From contig JAFDVU010000043.1 of NCBI GenBank assembly GCA_018268835.1, positions 1 through 43,505 of the forward strand: 43,505 bases of DNA, in the 5' to 3' direction. Below the pieces are notes generated by a model. It was not told the origin of the DNA and did no database searches. It worked only from the letters and a program-made list of their open reading frames with translations. The translations under genes were made by a program, and so were the position numbers. The stretch comes from Acidobacteriota bacterium (GTDB lineage Bacteria; Acidobacteriota; Terriglobia; Bryobacterales; Bryobacteraceae). Of the stretch, positions 12,001 through 17,193 are shown one piece after another (the stretch's first letter is position 1; every line of letters starts with the position of its first letter).

Positions 12001-13565
12001 GCATCCGAGGATCCGGTGCCGTCCAGCAACACGTTGGAGGGCGCGGGCACGACTTGATTCAGGCCCGGGTTCGCGACCGGCGCGGAGTTCGTGGTCGTGA
12101 TGGTCACCGTGGAGGGCGCGCTGGCCAGGGTCCCATTGCTGACGATCAACTGCGCGACGTAGTTGCCTGGTAAATCGGCGGTGAAGGTGGGATTCCTGAT
12201 GCTCGTACCGGACAACACGGCAGTGCTGAGCGTCGGCTTCATGGTCAGAGACCATTGGTAAGTCAGCGTCAGATTCTGAGGGTCGGTGCCGCTGCCGTTG
12301 AGTTGAACCGTGGTGTTGTGGGAAACGGTTTGATTGGGTCCGGCGTTCGCCGTAGGCGCCAGCGGCGGGTTGGTCGTGATCTGTACGGTCGCGGCGGGAC
12401 TGGAGGCGATCCCGTCGTTCACAATCAGTTGCACGACGTAGGTCCCAGTCGAATCCGCGGTGAACGTTGGCTTTACCGCGGTGGTGCTGCTGAGCACGGC
12501 GGTGCTCCCAGCCGGCTTACTGAGGATGGTCCAGGCGTAAGTCAACGGATTGCCATCGACGTCGGTCGAGCCGGATCCATCCAACTGAACCAGCGCACCG
12601 GCTGCAACGACCTGATTCGAACCGGCATTGGCGACCGGAGGTGTGTTTTGCGTGGTGATGGTCACCGACGACGGGGCGCTGTTCACCTTTCCGTCATTGA
12701 CGATCAGGGTCGCGGTATACGATCCCGCTTTGTCCACCGTGAAAACCGGCGCCACTGTCGTGGGAGCGATCAGGGTCGCCAGGCTTGTGGCGGGTCGGGC
12801 GGTAAGAACCCAGTAATAAGTCAACGGGTCGCCGTCCACATCCGAGGACGCGCTGCCGTCGAGCGTGACGGTAGCCCCGATCGTAACTGTGCGATTGGCC
12901 CCGGCGTTCGCGACCGGCGGCGTGTTGGTCGTGCTGACAGTTACGACCGCGGTATCGCTCCCCGCGCCGTTACTCACCGTCAGCGCGATCACGTAGTTTC
13001 CGGGCACGTCCACGGTGAAATTCGGATTGACCGTGTCGGACCAGTACAGGACGGTGGAGGATCCGGGCGGAACACTGGTGAACCTCCAGTTATACGCGAT
13101 GGCTCCGACTCCGCTGGGGTTCGTCGATCCGCTGCCATCGAGAACAGCTTTGGCGCCGACTCTGGCCGTCTGATTCGGCCCGGCGTTCGCCACCGGCGCC
13201 AGGAAGTTCCACTGGAGGTTGCCGAAATCGAACGGCTGCGTGCGGTCCAGGAGCATGGTGAACGTGTCCAGGCTCCCGACGGTCGCGCCCGCGGGCACAG
13301 GCGCGAAATGCAGGTTGGCCTGGCCGGCGACGATCTGAACGGCGGGTACAAGACTCGATACGGTCGCGGTCACCGCGGTTCGGGCGATTCCGGCATTGAC
13401 CAGATCCGCCCGATAGGTGACGTACGATTGGAATTGCGAGATACGCTGCTCGCTGACAAGTCTGTAATTGGTAATGGACAGACTCTGCGTTTGACTTTGC
13501 CCCACGGCGGGATTGAAGACAAACGTCAGAATGCCGCACAGGGCGGCAACAGACACGTATCGCAT
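1..13565 (-). CDS. Giant secreted Ig-like/PKD repeat surface protein (partial, 3' end beyond window)
   Basis: One frame reads leftward from ATG 13565 to the window edge with no stop that I could find, giving at least 4,521 codons. The start encodes a signal peptide (MRYVSVAALCGILTFVF, probable cleavage after AVG). The ATG has a GAGGG ribosome-binding site five bases upstream. Residues ~23-120 are a unique N-domain. Residues ~121-575 hold five PKD/K319-like repeats, each opening with the pattern VANAGxNQxV and containing LDGSxSxDxDxxxLTYxW. From ~590 onward come two divergent Ig-like domains and then 18 tandem ~187-residue units of two beta-sandwich domains each (motifs SSDxSKVTISPASV and TGVxxGSATITASAxGY, then LNLSAPAPAGGLTVNLSS and IPDATxxVTV). 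The last ~390 codons in the window are more divergent. Such composition is typical of non-enzymatic extracellular adhesins or matrix proteins; that role is inference. It is the last visible gene of a leftward cluster, 60 bases after a PEP-CTERM gene. Low-complexity antisense frames over it are shadows. Any anchoring domain lies outside the window. Confidence 0.9.
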   Translation of the reverse strand, partial: MRYVSVAALCGILTFVFNPAVGQSQTQSLSITNYRLVSEQRISQFQSYVTYRADLVNAGIARTAVTATVSSLVPAVQIVAGQANLHFAPVPAGATVGSLDTFTMLLDRTQPFDFGNLQWNFLAPVANAGPNQTARVGAKAVLDGSGSTNPSGVGAIAYNWRFTSVPPGSSTVLYWSDTVNPNFTVDVPGNYVIALTVSNGAGSDTAVVTVSTTNTPPVANAGANRTVTIGATVTLDGSASSDVDGDPLTYYWVLTARPATSLATLIAPTTVAPVFTVDKAGSYTATLIVNDGKVNSAPSSVTITTQNTPPVANAGSNQVVAAGALVQLDGSGSTDVDGNPLTYAWTILSKPAGSTAVLSSTTAVKPTFTADSTGTYVVQLIVNDGIASSPAATVQITTNPPLAPTANAGPNQTVSHNTTVQLNGSGTDPQNLTLTYQWSLTMKPTLSTAVLSGTSIRNPTFTADLPGNYVAQLIVSNGTLASAPSTVTITTTNSAPVANPGLNQVVPAPSNVLLDGTGSSDADHDTLTYAWSIITRPPGSTAVLSSLTSVSPSFFADVAGLYVVQLIVSDPYTGSAPVTVSITAGANAITLTPDPLNLVTNTPGFLTVHLGSVAGPGGQIVLLNSSDGTIAAVQANVTVPAGQSGANVTITPGSSTGSTVITAAAPGFSPGSATVNVAVPAISVSLASNTVGLTRTVNGTITLSAPAPNGGLTVSLTSTSPGIVSFDTTSVVFAPGATTGTFTVSGDALGSTTILAGAPGFNSSTVNITVAMLGAINLPSNFSVAPGQTLPFPVTLATGAPVGGVVITLSSSNPSKATISPSTVTISQGQIAPAQQPSITGVNLGSADIGASAPGFFGDSKTVQVTATLAFQPQTLTVGIHATQNLTLNLSGTTPAAGLTVNLSSSNTSVATVPPTVTFPANSTSVQVPVTGTAVGSAVIHANALPALADTTATVNVVNIGVIGIPDGATVGLGLSAPFPVTLPAAAPAGGVTVSLSSSDTSKLTISPASVFISPGETTPAAQPQITGVSLGSASITASASGYSSATRLVLVTATLTFAQQNITISGAATQNVGLTLSAASPSAVVVNLSSSNPGIASVPANVTFPPNSTSATVPITGVAPGTATIHASGTNIPDATTTVTVQSAGAINVAPALAAQLGQSTPMNISLSSAPSSPVTITLTSSDPSKVGLSSATVTIAAGQTTPDHQPLVIGVNIGSASVTATSPGYVAGGTAVTVGASLTFPQPNLTITGTTTQNLTLNLSATAPAGGLTVNLSSSNPAVATVPALATFAQGSSTTTVPVTGVSAGTAIIHASNIPNVPDVTANITVQILGTISVPAATSLNLGQTSPFAVTLTAPAPSQVTIALSSSDTSKVTISVPSVTIAQGALAPTQQPSVTGVNLGSATISATASGYVSGSGNVQVSAALAFNPATVTFTGGGAQSLNLTLSGPAPASGITVNLSSSNTGVLTVPATATFTSGQTNVSIPVTITGSGTAVVHAANLPLLADTTANVTVQGGITVPSNVTVTPGQQADFPVTLSAPAPGSGLNIALLSSDASKVSVVFASVFVNPGSTTPSVTPRISGVDFGQATITASANGYGSSGSVVQVTGSASFFPATSTVVQGSPNPTLSLTLSVQAPSSITFNLNSSNPAAVTVPASVTIPANQNNVTVPVTLVGIGSSTITASTSTPNIANATATVTVSSPGSINLPPSPSVGLGASASFPISLGTAAASNVTVSLSSSSTARLTISPSTVTILAGHTTPTSQPQITGLDIGTATITASASGYTTASVSAQVTATLAFNPPSMTIVGATQDSFVIALSGPAPATGITITLSSSAPGVATVAPQLTFFPDGSSFSTLVIPVTGVAPGTTVIHAGAPPFIPDTTANVTVLSPGTIGLPSGVILAPNQQAAFPVTLGTPAPTGGLTVALASSDNSKVTISPATINITAGQTAPLTQPTVTGVTYGTVNITATAPGYTTASRAVQVTATMTFASPAVTVNGFITQNIALNLSSAAPAAGLTVNLNSSNTAIATVPASVSFASGATTVNVPITALAAGGTTITATALAPGIADATTSVTVQSPGTINLPVAGSIGLGQTVPFPIALSTTAAGPVTIALASSDPSRVTISAASVTIPAGQTTPPVQPSITGVNLGAAGITATATGYAQASSSVQVTAAVVFLQQNVTMTSLGSQNLTLNLSAVTPSPILVNLSSTNTSAVTVPPSVTIAAGSNTVNVPVTAVGTGSATIHAASLPGIPDATTNVTVQGGIALASNVSLPPGQQAPFSVTLGIPAPTGGVTVSLSSDDTSKVTLVSNSAFIAEGQVTPNATPTVNGINFGTAHITATAFGYTGSSAAVNVTGTASFFPASLNIVTGTGVQNLSLTLSVHAPTAVTFNLTSSDTNVATVPLSVTIPANQNNVTVPVTAVGPGTATITATTATPNIPNATAGVTVTAPGSISLPANLNVGLSTTVDFPIVLGTAAPSGGVTVDLTSSAPSKLSISPASVTVPGGQTTPTVQPQVTASDIGTVNITASASGYTTATVPVQVTATVTYAPTSLTIVGSTVENFVITLSGNAPAGGIPVTLSSSNPGVATVPANFTFLHSAGPRSTITVPVTGVAPGTTTIHIGAPPYIPDTTADVTVLSPGTIGLPSNLSVGPTQTVPFAVTLGTPAPSGGVTVALSSDNPAKLTISSATVDIAEGQTTPATQPSVTGIDYGTVNVTATAPGYTSAHAAVQVTATLTFASPLTISGLGTQTVALNLSAPAPAAGLLINLSSGNTGVATVPLNVTILGNSTSVNVPVTAVAFGSTTITATPAVSAVAGATTNVTVQSAGTIGLPANVSVGLTQSAQLAVSLTPAPAANVTINLSSSNPSQVTVSTATVTIPAGQTTPAAQPTVTGVTLGSATITATASGYTTASSSVQVNSTVSFAGGLTVLMGSGPQNLTLNLAVPAPSGGVTVNISSSNPAVATVPNTVTFIQGQSSVSVPVTPVAPGSVVIHASSLPNIPDATANVTVSPSGTINLPSTSVGLGQTASYPVTLAAAAPANVTISLASSDSTKVTISPASVTITAGQTAPPSQPTITGVNLGAANITASAAGYTPASGAIQVTATVNFTQTNLTILGTGTQNLTLNLSAPAPSGGVTVNLSSSNPSAATVPPNVTFTQSQTSVSVPVTAIAPGAAVIHASQLPFIADVTANVTVAGPVTVSLPSNPTVGLARTVTFPVSLTAQAPVDVTIALASSDTSRLTISAASVLIPAGRTTPTAQPTITGVNLGSANINASGTGVTPASVGVQINATMTLTPAPATITGIGTLNLTLTLSGAAPGGGLLVNLASSNTGVATVPGSVTIAAGSTTATVPVTAVALGSATITASTAAPNVPNATSDITVVSAGAIGVPASPSVGLGQNLAFPITLPVPAPADLNVSLSSSDTTKITVSAATVPILAGHTTPATQPSITGVRLGSANITVSAPGYTTSVAAGQVNATVSFPPGTATISGFVAQNLTLTLSAAAPAGGVTVNLSSSAPGVATVPGTVTFIQGATTVNVPVTGVSFGNAVIHASALPNIPDATVNVTVQSAGQIGVPSNTSVTMGQSVTFAITLPAPAPAPMTVSVTSSDPTKVAVSNGPFTIAQGALSPATQPQVTGVNIGSVSVTASAPGYTSGAGAVQTTATVNFAQPNVTITGVVTQNLVLNLSAPAPSGGLSVNLTSSNTAVATVPSTVTFSPSATTANVPVTTVSVGTAVIHAGALPFISDATANVTVQSAGTVVVPAAVTLSLGQTSTLNVTLSAPAPAALNVTLSSSNPSKVTVSPATVAFAQGATTPATQPTVTGVDVGSATITASAPGYDPGTSTVQVNATVTFAQPNNTITGFNTQNLTLNLSAAAPSTGLTVNVSSSNTAVATVPATVTFAGGSTSATVAVTGVSIGSAVIHASSTPNIPDATTNVAVVSAGPIALPSGVTAPLGGSTAFPITLPLAAPAGGVTVTLSSSNSGVATTTPTTVNIAAGRTTPVTQPVVNGINVGSANITASAPGYTNSTQAVTVAATVAWPQPNITLAALGSQTLTLTLSAAAPSTGLTVNLSSSNTLVATVPSTATFTAGMNTTSVTISALAEGTTVFHASGLNIPDAQSNITVSLPTLGIFTVSSSTIGQNLQQQLVITLSNPVPVQTNVTVASSDPSKLVLGSLIVQGLGSIVLQFPANSSQAVIYAQALAGSGQVTVTASATGYTSGSGTVTLTPSGFVLTGPTGVVGVPSFQTNVGNTTTLTIKSARLDSSLNYVEDQPVRGGLTVSVPLTSSAQTVGRVSPSTLTFTPADSAYTTTFSALTAGSTTVSVGAPTGFSAPIGGAASITANVLPGGVTAPNFTVGKSLEKSGQVTLAGAPGADVIVSIVSNDPSRLLFSATATASGSSSLPTANCGASDYTCKVVIRAGQSHSTDFYAHALDSSGSATYTVTVSGFGTATGTVYFQPSGILLEGPYGLGNNFTVATGSLPTTLTLDAAMLDAGRNFVELQSVASNPGSPAVSVNVT
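1165..11255 (-). repeat. 18 tandem ~560-bp coding repeats in the giant gene
   Basis: The conserved segment encoding ITGVNxGSA recurs on the minus strand near + positions 1525, 2085, 2650, 3206, 3768, 4324, 4882, 5440, 6002, 6570, 7120, 7680, 8254, 8815, 9368, 9930, 10480 and 11040. That is a near-constant period of about 560 bases, or 187 codons. Each unit holds an A domain (~95 residues) and a B domain (~90 residues). Units differ clearly at the DNA level, so the array is old or diversified rather than freshly amplified. The edges are approximate. Confidence 0.88.
4550..9035 (-). repeat. Higher-order duplication of a four-unit block (~2.24 kb x 2)
   Basis: Two successive four-unit blocks, about 9035-6795 and 6790-4550 read leftward, share unit-specific features in the same order. 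Each starts with an atypical VQGGI linker and a GQQA segment. An ASFFPA segment follows (near 8690 and 6450), then a B domain with IPANQNNVTVPVT, then a B domain ending GAPPxIPDTTAxVTVL (near 7915 and 5690). The offset of about 2,240 bases equals four units. This indicates block duplication on top of the single-unit array. Block edges are estimated by eye. Confidence 0.7.
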
Positions 13566-13568
13566 AAA

Positions 13569-13617
13569 GACCCTCGCTCAGCCGCTTTCGCGGGTTGTCG
13601 CGGCTAATGCGAGGGTC
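13569..13617 (-). promoter_or_regulatory. Long hairpin containing the giant gene's ribosome-binding site
   Basis: The arms GACCCTCGC and GCGAGGGTC (13609-13617 and 13569-13577) pair perfectly over 9 bp. The stem continues with about six more pairs (GCCGC with GCGGC plus A-T) around a small internal mismatch, closing a 14-base loop. The transcript's 3' arm contains GAGGG, the likely Shine-Dalgarno sequence of the giant gene, five bases before ATG 13565. The hairpin starts eight bases after the PEP-CTERM stop, so it may instead be, or also be, a weak terminator; only TTT follows it. Confidence 0.65.
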
Positions 13618-13624
13618 CGCCGTG

Positions 13625-14182
13625 TTACTTCCGGGTGGAGGCCCTACGCAGTATGCCGCTTATCGACAGGCCCGCTCCCACCAGAAACCACGTCGCCGGC
13701 TCGGGCACGGTGGCGGTGAACCCCGCATCGAGCGTGGCGATGATGTTCTGGCCGGTCGGGTCGAACTGATGCACCAAGTATGGCTGCCTTCCTGGCTCCC
13801 CGGCGCCCAGATAAGTGAATTGCACACCAAACGGACCGGCAAGAGAAGGATTATCAATCAGGGCGAGAAGGCTGTAATCGCCGAACGCTCCCGCGGGATT
13901 ACCAGGTTGGAGGAGCGACAGGGTAAAGTCGCTGTTGGCGATTCCGTTACTTAAGCCGGCGTAGAGAGCCGGGTCGAATCGAATGTCGATTTCCTGGTTC
14001 CGCAGCAGGCTGTAATCGATCGTGTAGTCGTACCGATAGGCATTCGAACCCAGGCTCGTGACCTGAAACAAGATCGATCCCGCCATCAGTTGTCCGGTGG
14101 ACACTCCGCACCATAGCGCCAGGACAAGCGTCCTCCGCAGGGCGCCCCGCAGCCGAATTGTCCCCTTGCCAACGCCATCCAT
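13625..14182 (-). CDS. PEP-CTERM sorting-domain protein
   Basis: A 185-residue exported protein. The N-terminal segment (residues ~13-35, basic then hydrophobic) is a signal peptide. Residues ~36-155 form a beta-rich domain without a name that I recognise. The last 28 residues are a canonical PEP-CTERM signal: VPEP at 159-162, a hydrophobic stretch (ATWFLVGAGLSISGIL), then RRASTRK. In other bacteria this signal is recognised by an exosortase that processes proteins destined for the envelope or an exopolysaccharide matrix; no exosortase is seen here. I chose ATG 14182 because GGAGG lies nine bases upstream. ATG 14188 is in frame but too close to that site, and longer starts add a non-signal extension. 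The gene lies 49 bases after the DsbA-like gene and 59 bases before the giant gene, so co-transcription is likely. Confidence 0.85.
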   Translation of the reverse strand: MDGVGKGTIRLRGALRRTLVLALWCGVSTGQLMAGSILFQVTSLGSNAYRYDYTIDYSLLRNQEIDIRFDPALYAGLSNGIANSDFTLSLLQPGNPAGAFGDYSLLALIDNPSLAGPFGVQFTYLGAGEPGRQPYLVHQFDPTGQNIIATLDAGFTATVPEPATWFLVGAGLSISGILRRASTRK

Positions 14183-14188
14183 ATTCAT

Positions 14189-14204
14189 CTGCCTCCGAAG
14201 GCAG
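14189..14204 (-). promoter_or_regulatory. Small hairpin overlapping the PEP-CTERM gene's ribosome-binding site
   Basis: The transcript sequence CTGCCTTCGGAGGCAG folds into a 6-bp perfect stem (CTGCCT/AGGCAG) with a TCGG loop. The Shine-Dalgarno GGAGG spans the loop and 3' arm, so ribosome access could be reduced. Confidence 0.5.
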
Positions 14205-14231
14205 ATTAGCAGAACATGCAAATTAGTGAGC

Positions 14232-15305
14232 CTATTTCTTATCCTGCGCAGTACTAGCAGTAGTGGCGACCTGCCGTGCCGGCGACTTGGATAAGGCAAG
14301 TTCCTCATCAACCAACTGTCGCAAAATGTCATAGCTGACCGTGCCGTTCGGGTTGATCAGCCTTCCATTGACAAAAAAGGCCGGTGTCCCGGGCAGTCCC
14401 AGCACCTGTGCCTCGTCGAAATCCGCCTGCACTGCCGCTCCCTGGGTGCCGCTATCCAGGCAGGTGTCGAAAAGACCGACATCGAGCTTGAGATCGGAGG
14501 CGATCCCCTTCAGTTTCGCCACATCATACTGATGGTTGGCGAACAGCGCATCGTGATACGCCCAGTACTTCCCCTGAGCGCCGGCGCAACGGGCAGCCTC
14601 CGCAGCTTTCTGTGCGTGCGTATGCATCGGTAATGGAAAATCCTTGAACGCAAAGGCCACCTTTCCGCCGTAGTCTTTGAGGAGTTTTTCAACGACCGGC
14701 TGGATCTGTTGACAGTAGGGGCACTCGTAATCGGCAAACTCCACGATGTTGACCGGACTGTCGGGTAGCCCGCGGACGGCACTGGTCTTTAGCGAGATAG
14801 GCGCCCTCGGAGGATCGAGTGCGAGGACAATTTTGGCCTTATTACGAAGCGATTCCAGGTAGGCCTTCTTCGTGCGCGCGATGCGGCGCGTCCGGATGGC
14901 CTCAATGATCTTGTCCCGGACATTCTCAAACGGCTCGGTGGTATCGACTCCCTCGTAGTAGACACGAAGCGTCTCATCGCTTGGCGGCGCAAAGCCGGCA
15001 TTTTTGATCTGGCGGTCCAGCAGTTCGGCGGGAGTCGTCTTCTGTTGCGCCGCTTCCCGCTCGAGAAGCCACTGGTTCACAAACTCGTCAATGGCCTTCT
15101 TTTCAGCTTCGTAATAGTTGTTGCGCGCTTGGAACAAGCCGCCGGGACGCTTGGCCTCGAAGTCACTCATTGTGAGTGTGACACCATCGATCTCCACGAT
15201 CGGGCGAGCGTCATCGCGGGGCGGTTTCCCCGCTGGGTCCGCATCCGCTGCGTACAGGCCGCTGGCGGCCAGGCACAAGATCAGAATACCGGCGAACTTC
15301 TTCAT
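14232..15305 (-). CDS. Periplasmic DsbA-like thiol oxidoreductase with SurA/PpiC-like N-domain
   Basis: A 357-residue exported protein starting at ATG 15305 (signal peptide MKKFAGILILCLAASGLYA; GGAGG nine bases upstream). Residues ~30-160 resemble the helical N-terminal part of SurA/PrsA-type chaperones: an EIDGVTLTMSDFE opening, then long charged helices. Residues ~175-335 are a thioredoxin-fold domain of the DsbA/Thioredoxin_4 kind. CPYC sits at 195-198 within FADYECPYC, and a GTP segment near residue 308 supplies the cis-proline loop. It should make or shuffle disulfides in periplasmic proteins, and the N-domain may bind unfolded clients. The neighbouring upstream gene encodes an eight-cysteine secreted protein, a plausible substrate. 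The PEP-CTERM and giant genes follow. The fold assignment is firm; the client is inference. Confidence 0.88.
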   Translation of the reverse strand: MKKFAGILILCLAASGLYAADADPAGKPPRDDARPIVEIDGVTLTMSDFEAKRPGGLFQARNNYYEAEKKAIDEFVNQWLLEREAAQQKTTPAELLDRQIKNAGFAPPSDETLRVYYEGVDTTEPFENVRDKIIEAIRTRRIARTKKAYLESLRNKAKIVLALDPPRAPISLKTSAVRGLPDSPVNIVEFADYECPYCQQIQPVVEKLLKDYGGKVAFAFKDFPLPMHTHAQKAAEAARCAGAQGKYWAYHDALFANHQYDVAKLKGIASDLKLDVGLFDTCLDSGTQGAAVQADFDEAQVLGLPGTPAFFVNGRLINPNGTVSYDILRQLVDEELALSKSPARQVATTASTAQDKK

Positions 15306-15336
15306 CGAGGTTATCCTCCGTCGGGTTGTATAAAGC

Positions 15337-15367
15337 ACGGGTAACCGGAGAGACTCCGGTTACCCGT
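15337..15367 (-). terminator. Strong hairpin after the Cys-rich gene (terminator or attenuator)
   Basis: A perfect 14-bp inverted repeat, ACGGGTAACCGGAG with its complement, closes a 3-base loop (15337-15350 and 15354-15367). It lies between the stop of the Cys-rich gene (15418) and the DsbA-like start (15305). On the minus strand it is followed by GCTTTATAC, a poor U-tract, so partial termination with read-through into the downstream genes is plausible. Confidence 0.65.
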
Positions 15368-15417
15368 CGCAGACGACCGTCTCAGATGAGGCGGCTGCTG
15401 AAAGGTACAATCGCCTG

Positions 15418-16026
15418 TTACTGCTTCACCGCACCCTGGCCGCCGAGACGGCAGGAGCGGCAGATTCCGTAACCGCTGCCGTTGGCCTGAATGAAGCCGC
15501 AGAACGAAGTGACGCGGGCAAGCTCCGCGGTGCTCAGGTCCTTCTTCTCGAACGATGTTTCAGTGACTGCGTAGCCGCCCGGCGCCGCATGCAGAGTGGT
15601 GCCCCATGCAGCCATCCCGCCAGCCAGGTTCGCAGCCGGAACGTTCGAAGCATTGCAGCTGGTGCCCGCCGTGGCGATCAACTTCACCACGATCGAATTC
15701 GGACGGGCCGGAGTGAGCGTATTGCTGATCAGGTCGGAGACGGCCGACAACGAAACCAGAGCGTTGGGCGTCACCGTGCAGGAACAACAGGAGATCAGCT
15801 GCTCGTCGGGCGAGAAGGTGTACACGTTGGCGCAGATATTCGTCAACGCACCACCGGTGTTTTGGGTGCCGGCGTTCGTGATGTTGATCACCGAATCACC
15901 CACGTTGAGGTTTGCCGCATAACGCACTTGGAACGCGTCAGCCGGAGAGCCAGGGATGGCCTGGCCAAAAGCGGCGGTTGCAAGAATGACAACCGCGATA
16001 AGCAACGTCGGAACACGAAGGTTCAT
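15418..16026 (-). CDS. Secreted eight-cysteine protein of an acidobacterial family
   Basis: A 202-residue protein with a signal peptide (residues 1-21, ending TAAFGQA) and a good ribosome-binding site (GGGAGGA seven bases before ATG 16026). The mature part has eight cysteines at 65, 80, 81, 83, 124, 176, 189 and 192. They include a CCSC cluster and a C-terminal block, FCGFIQANGSGYGICRSCRL, followed by GGQGAVKQ. From memory, similar secreted proteins with this tail recur in Acidobacteriota and have no described function; I do not know a named domain for them. The first gene of the leftward cluster, it is followed by a strong hairpin, so it may be expressed at a higher level than the genes behind it. 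The nearby DsbA-like protein could form its disulfides. Role unknown. Confidence 0.82.
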   Translation of the reverse strand: MNLRVPTLLIAVVILATAAFGQAIPGSPADAFQVRYAANLNVGDSVINITNAGTQNTGGALTNICANVYTFSPDEQLISCCSCTVTPNALVSLSAVSDLISNTLTPARPNSIVVKLIATAGTSCNASNVPAANLAGGMAAWGTTLHAAPGGYAVTETSFEKKDLSTAELARVTSFCGFIQANGSGYGICRSCRLGGQGAVKQ

Positions 16027-16602
16027 GGTTACGTCCTCCCGAACGAACGATACTATCGCTGGAGAACGGTCAGCAAGACTCCGTTTGGCATAGCCCGTTG
16101 AACTAATACTGCGGAATTAGGCGTACTAAGGCATTCCCCTCCCCGCAGTAGGTTAGGCGGCGTGTTCCTGGTGTGCGCGTGCCGGCGGGCCGGATATGGA
16201 CAGCAATACAATCCGGTGAACGCGCTGCGGCAAGCCGTCGCGAAAAAGCGCCATTTGGCTGGATTGGCGGGGCGGGAGATGGGCGAAGCAGAGCTAAAGG
16301 CCTGAATAGACCTTTGTGTTTCAGTAATACTAGTACAGAACGGATCGTGCGTAGGCGGTGTTTGGACATATCTCGATTGACTTGGATCTGGGCTAACTGT
16401 ATTATTACTTCGCCGTCAATACGGCCGTCGTAACGCAGTGCGGTCTTGCCAAGAGTCGATGGAATAGACCGCCCACGGATCACAAGTACCGGTGACCTAA
16501 CTAGCCTAGGGAAGACCCTTCAGAGCGGGGCGCTTTTATCGACCGGGGCAAGTTTGAGGATCCGTAGAGTCTGTGGGCAGGACCGCTTCGGAGGATCCCG
16601 CG
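16027..16602. promoter_or_regulatory. Divergent intergenic region between the two surface-protein clusters
   Basis: These 576 bases separate the leftward and rightward clusters and must hold both promoters. The heptamer TAATACT occurs at 16104-16110 and again at 16325-16331. A weak leftward promoter is possible (TTGCTG at 16071-16076 and TAGTAT at 16050-16055, spacing 15). A minus-strand frame of 126 codons (16483-16103) has no recognisable domain or signal peptide and is probably not a gene. No RNA gene is recognised. The proximity of a LuxR-type regulator gene makes this a candidate target region. Confidence 0.4.
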
Positions 16603-17193
16603 ATGAAGCTGACGGGTAGCCGTGGTTTCTGGAAATCTATCGTTCTCATCGGAGCAATGTTGAGTTTTGCCGCGCACCCTGCCGGTGCCGGCGTGATTCC
16701 TTTCTTCCTGACCGATTTCTCTCTGGTCAATTCCAATGCTGACGGGACGGCCACCAGTCCGGATGGCGGCCTTACTCTCACCCTGACAGGGGGAAATCTC
16801 GGGAGCGGGCTCGGGCCCGGAACGACCGACTTCATCACGACCAGCGTGATGACCGTCACATTCCAGTTCGATTACATATACACCTCGCTCGATTTGCCTG
16901 GATACGATCGCGCCGGATATTGGGTCGATCAGGTGCTGACCTTCCTGGCCGATTCGAACGGTGAGTCGGGCACGGTCAGCGTGACTGTCAATGCCGGCGA
17001 GCAATTCGGATTCCGCGTGGAGACGGACGATAACACGGGCGAGCCTGGCGTACTGAATGTCGGCACGTTTCAGGCGGTCAACGTGCCGGAGCCGGACACG
17101 CGACTGGCTATTCCGCTGCTCATGTGGGTAATGACCATGGCGGCACGCAGGCGGCGTGCGCGGGAATTGAACAAGCGGGGGTTGCGTAAATGA
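16603..17193 (+). CDS. PEP-CTERM-like exported protein (variant motif)
   Basis: A 196-residue protein. ATG 16603 is chosen over the upstream GTG 16573 because GGAGGA lies seven bases before it and the signal peptide (MKLTGSRGFWKSIVLIGAML) then starts correctly. Residues ~30-155 are beta-rich and contain a DFITTSVMTVTFQFDYIY segment; I recognise no named domain. The end has VPEP at 161-164, a hydrophobic stretch (LAIPLLMWVMTMAA) and RRRRAREL, followed by an unusual basic tail of about ten residues. This is a PEP-CTERM-type sorting signal with a weaker match than that of the protein at 13625-14182. Its stop overlaps the next start (ATGA at 17190-17193), indicating translational coupling. Confidence 0.78.
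   Translation: MKLTGSRGFWKSIVLIGAMLSFAAHPAGAGVIPFFLTDFSLVNSNADGTATSPDGGLTLTLTGGNLGSGLGPGTTDFITTSVMTVTFQFDYIYTSLDLPGYDRAGYWVDQVLTFLADSNGESGTVSVTVNAGEQFGFRVETDDNTGEPGVLNVGTFQAVNVPEPDTRLAIPLLMWVMTMAARRRRARELNKRGLRK

Noticed and set aside
16085..16102. A TGGCAT...TTGA pair resembling a sigma-54 promoter.
   Set aside because: The GG-to-GC spacing is off by one and the GC of the -12 element is missing; it is also about 500 bases from the rightward gene.
16103..16483. A leftward 126-codon frame in the divergent intergenic region.
   Set aside because: No domain, signal peptide or ribosome-binding site; mixed, non-coding-like codon use; it would occupy the region that must hold both promoters.
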